DNA from: Thermohalobaculum sp965263335
GTDB taxonomy: Bacteria; Pseudomonadota; Alphaproteobacteria; Rhodobacterales; Rhodobacteraceae
DNA: 64,000 nt
Direction of reading: 5' to 3'
Assembly (NCBI GenBank): GCA_965263335.1
Contig: CBDHHE010000001.1
Span: forward strand, 4,154,001 to 4,218,000
Of this stretch, positions 61,269 through 64,000 are shown piece by piece. Each line of letters opens with the position of its first letter. Position 1 is the stretch's first letter. A program made the position numbers and the translations under genes. The notes beneath the pieces were generated by a model. The model was not told the origin of the DNA. It made no database searches and saw only the letters and a program-made list of their open reading frames with translations.

Positions 61269-62573
61269 GTGAGGGATCTGACACCGCCGCGCGAAAGTCT
61301 GGATGCCATCGAGATCGCGTCGCGCGACGAGATCACAGCGGTTCAGCTCGAGCGGTTGCGCTGGTCACTGGCCCACGCCTACGAGAATGTGCCGTTCTAC
61401 CGAGCGCGTTTCGATGACGCCGGGGTGCATCCCGACGATCTGAAAAGCCTTGAAGATCTGGCGCGGTTTCCCATGACCGTGAAGACGGATCTCCGGGACA
61501 ACTATCCGTTCGGTCTCTTCGCGGTGCCGCGCCAGCAGATCGCACGGATCCACGCATCCTCAGGGACGACCGGCAAGGCAACCGTCGTCGGCTACACACA
61601 GCGTGATCTCGAAGTCTGGGCGGAAGTTGTGGCGCGCTCGATGCGCGCAGCTGGTACCCGTCCCGGCGATCTGGTGCACGTGGCCTATGGCTATGGTCTC
61701 TTCACAGGTGGACTTGGCGCCCACTACGGTGCCGAGCGTCTTGGGTGCACGGTTGTGCCTGTCTCGGGCGGGATGACGGAACGTCAAGTGACGTTGATCG
61801 AGGATTTTGGCGCCACCACCATCATGGTGACGCCGTCCTACTGTCTCTCGCTCCTGGACGCCTACCGTGCCCGCGGCCTTGACCCGCGTGAAAGTCCGCT
61901 GGAGGTCGGCATTTTCGGTGCCGAACCCTGGACAAACGCAATGCGCACCGAGATCGAGTACGCGTTCGATATGCACGCGGTCGACATCTACGGTCTCTCC
62001 GAGATCATCGGACCGGGTGTCGCCAACGAGTGCGTCGAGACGAAGGATGGCCCACATATCTGGGAGGATCACTTCTACCCGGAGATCATCGATCCTGCGA
62101 CGGGAGTGGTGCTGCCCGACGGCGAGCTCGGCGAGCTGGTGTTCACCACGCTGAGCAAGGAGGCAATGCCCGTTGTGCGCTATCGCACCCGGGATTTAAC
62201 CCGATTGCTGCCCGGCACGGCCCGCAGCATGCGCCGCATGGAGAAGATCACCGGGCGATCGGACGACATGATGATCGTGCGCGGGGTGAACGTGTTCCCG
62301 ACGCAGATCGAAGAGCATCTGCTCAAAGTGGATGGGTTGTCCCCGCACTTCCAGATCGTGCTCGAGCGTGTCGATAGGCTGGACCGGATGACCGTGCTTG
62401 CCGAAGCTCTGCCGGATGCCGCCGCGGAAGTGGAGCGCACTGGTGCGGCTGAGGCGCTCAAGCGTCAGATTCGCGAGCATATCGGGATCGGTGCGGAGGT
62501 CTCGGTGGGTGAGCCGGGGGCGGTAGCGCGCAGCCAGGGCAAGGCGGTCCGGATCATCGACAGGCGCATGTGA
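61269..62573 (+). CDS. paaK: Phenylacetate-CoA ligase
   Basis: 434 residues from GTG 61269. Adenylate-forming fold: AMP loop HASSGTTGKATVVGYT, GAEPWTNAMR, GRSDDMMIVRGVNVFPTQIE and the characteristic final Gly/Lys strand. Activates phenylacetate for the PaaABCDE epoxidase route, whose other genes are not in this window. Aryl preference of the family is not fixed by sequence. Confidence 0.94.
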   Translation: MRDLTPPRESLDAIEIASRDEITAVQLERLRWSLAHAYENVPFYRARFDDAGVHPDDLKSLEDLARFPMTVKTDLRDNYPFGLFAVPRQQIARIHASSGTTGKATVVGYTQRDLEVWAEVVARSMRAAGTRPGDLVHVAYGYGLFTGGLGAHYGAERLGCTVVPVSGGMTERQVTLIEDFGATTIMVTPSYCLSLLDAYRARGLDPRESPLEVGIFGAEPWTNAMRTEIEYAFDMHAVDIYGLSEIIGPGVANECVETKDGPHIWEDHFYPEIIDPATGVVLPDGELGELVFTTLSKEAMPVVRYRTRDLTRLLPGTARSMRRMEKITGRSDDMMIVRGVNVFPTQIEEHLLKVDGLSPHFQIVLERVDRLDRMTVLAEALPDAAAEVERTGAAEALKRQIREHIGIGAEVSVGEPGAVARSQGKAVRIIDRRM

Positions 62574-62604
62574 GCCCGACGCCGCCACACCGTGCCGGGT
62601 GCCC

Positions 62605-63546
62605 TCAACGACAGCTGAAGAAGCCTGACAGGCGAGCGCTGTCGGTCACCGCCTCCATGAAGGCCCGGTCCATCTCGAAGCGCTGGAATTCCGGCTTGAG
62701 CCCGATCGCGACGAGCCGGGTCTCTTCGGGCAGGGGAATCTTGCGTGTCTGATGGATGCGCCCGGCGAGATGGACCTCAAGCCCGTCGCTTCCACACCTC
62801 ACGAAGCCCTTGATGCGATAGGTGCCAGCAGGCCGTTCCGCAAGGAATGCCTCGAGACGCTCGGCGCTGATCTCGGCTGGGCCGGCGTAGCTCCAGCGCT
62901 CGTAGAGCGTCGGGTGATCCGTTCCCGTCGCTGGCTGCATGGGGTGCTTGGATGCGGGCGCATCGAACAACATATCTATTGGGACGGCGCCATGTGCGGC
63001 CTCGATCACGGGCGCATCCGTGAGATCCGATACCGCGCTGCGGGCTGTGCCAGGGTCCACGAGATCGGCCTTCGTGATCACGACAAGTCCCGCGGCACAA
63101 ATCTGTTCCGTGGCCTGGGCCCCGATGCGACTGTCACGCAGCAAAGCTGGCAGGTTGGCTGCATCCACCAGCGTCACCACTCCCGCCGGGGCGAGTTCGG
63201 GCTCCGCGAGGGCTGCGTCCGCAATGCGCTGCGGTTGAGCGACGCCGCTTGCTTCGATCACCAGCCAGTCCGGGCGCGGACGCCGATCAAGCGCATCGCC
63301 GAGCGCATAGGCGAGATCGCTTCCCAAGGTGCAGCACACGCAGCCATTGGCGAGTGACAGCGTATCCTCGTCCGCGCTCTCCAGCAGCTCGGCATCGATC
63401 TCGAGATCTCCGAAATCATTCACCAGCACCATGATGCGTCGTCCATCTGCGTTTCGCAGAAGGTTGTTGATCAAGCTGGTTTTGCCTGACCCCAGGTACC
63501 CGGCAATCACCGTGACAGGCAATCGGGTTTCGGGTTGCGCGGTCAC
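62605..63546 (-). CDS. CobW/COG0523-family GTPase
   Basis: 313 residues from ATG 63546. Walker A GYLGSGKTS (16-24), metal motif GCVCC (68-72), and LVIEASGVAQP in place of the switch. COG0523 proteins are metallochaperones, some zinc, others cobalt; which metal is not evident, and no Zur-like site was noted in front of it. Its start overlaps the amidohydrolase stop (ATGA). Confidence 0.93.
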   Translation of the reverse strand: MTAQPETRLPVTVIAGYLGSGKTSLINNLLRNADGRRIMVLVNDFGDLEIDAELLESADEDTLSLANGCVCCTLGSDLAYALGDALDRRPRPDWLVIEASGVAQPQRIADAALAEPELAPAGVVTLVDAANLPALLRDSRIGAQATEQICAAGLVVITKADLVDPGTARSAVSDLTDAPVIEAAHGAVPIDMLFDAPASKHPMQPATGTDHPTLYERWSYAGPAEISAERLEAFLAERPAGTYRIKGFVRCGSDGLEVHLAGRIHQTRKIPLPEETRLVAIGLKPEFQRFEMDRAFMEAVTDSARLSGFFSCR

Positions 63547-64000
63547 GACACAAAAACCCGCCCGCCCGAGACGGTGCCGAGGACAGGGATATCTTTGATG
63601 GCCTGGGGCGAAACCTCCGTCGGGTCTTCTGCAAGGATCGCGAAGTCAGCGCGCTTGCCGGTTTCGATCGAGCCTATTTCATGGTCGAGACGCAACGTCC
63701 ATGCAGCGCCGAGCGTGATGGCGCGCAGGGCCTCTGCCACGCTGATCCTCTGTGTCTCGCCCAGAACACGCCCGCTCCCCGTCAGCCGGTTGACTGCGCA
63801 CCAGGCGGTGAACAGCGGGGCCATCGGGGTGACCGGCGCGTCGGAATGGATGGCAAGAGGCACCCCGCAATCGAGCGCTGTTCGGCATGCGTCCATTCTT
63901 TGCGCCCGTTCCTCGCCGATCGTGAGTGCCGCGTGCTGGTCTCCGAAGTAGTAGATGTGATTGGCGAACAGATTTGCCGCAACGCCGAGGCTCGCCATGC
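63543..64000 (-). CDS. Amidohydrolase family protein (5' end outside the window)
   Basis: The frame enters from the right edge and ends at 63543, coding about 152 residues of the C-terminal part. HSDAPVTPMAPLFTAW carries the metal-binding Asp, and the closing HEIGSIETGKRADFAILAEDP is typical of YtcJ-like amidohydrolases. The 5' start lies beyond 64000, so length and full metal site are unknown. Coupled to the CobW gene by ATGA. Confidence 0.88.
   Translation of the reverse strand, partial: MASLGVAANLFANHIYYFGDQHAALTIGEERAQRMDACRTALDCGVPLAIHSDAPVTPMAPLFTAWCAVNRLTGSGRVLGETQRISVAEALRAITLGAAWTLRLDHEIGSIETGKRADFAILAEDPTEVSPQAIKDIPVLGTVSGGRVFVS

Overview
The window reads as ordinary chromosome from an alphaproteobacterium of the Rhodobacterales (Roseobacter-like). 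The grounds are high GC with dense, overlapping genes, a metC-aapJQMP amino-acid transport locus, a complete C-P lyase (phn) cluster, pncB, thrS, radA, cvpA, rsmE and ubiA in typical alphaproteobacterial form, and many ATGA/GTGA start-stop overlaps. The genus cannot be fixed from sequence alone.

Left part (1-14.7 kb): a truncated substrate-binding/von Willebrand A protein, a GST plus NTF2-like pair divergent from a LysR gene, a PEBP-like secreted protein divergent from a second LysR gene, a decayed IS6-family element next to tRNA-Ser(GCT), then a three-gene minus-strand unit: TpsB outer-membrane transporter, a 1163-residue TpsA exoprotein, and a CHAT-protease lipoprotein. This is the most system-like accessory locus in the window.

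Middle (14.9-30 kb): metC, the aapJQMP polar amino-acid ABC transporter (AapQ carries an unusual C-terminal membrane extension), PqiA-like and small membrane proteins, radA, cvpA, an acetamidase-family enzyme, a lone Lrp-type RAM domain, an RsbW-like ATPase, a large hybrid histidine kinase and phhB.

Phosphonate region (29.6-39.2 kb): phnF on the minus strand, then phnG-H-I, a 33-residue micro-ORF, a HAD phosphatase, phnJ, a GNAT, a NIPSNAP-like protein, phnK-L-N, a convergent DUF1045-type 2H phosphoesterase, and phnM. No phosphonate transporter (phnCDE) lies in the window. The four extra reading frames coupled into the core operon are worth attention.

Right part (39.2-64 kb): an M48 protease, a VOC protein, a histidine-rich outer-membrane protein behind a Zur-like palindrome (candidate zinc-responsive gene), an SDR, a BMP-family binding protein with a short ORF and hairpins in its leader, LysR, gpt, hemolysin III-like, a CpdA-like/sterol-desaturase/ferredoxin/SixA run, rsmE-ubiA, thrS, sulfotransferase plus glycosyltransferase, an alpha/beta hydrolase, a globin, pncB, a beta-ketoadipyl-CoA-type thiolase, paaK, a CobW GTPase and a truncated amidohydrolase. 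No CRISPR array, prophage, rRNA or replication origin was seen.
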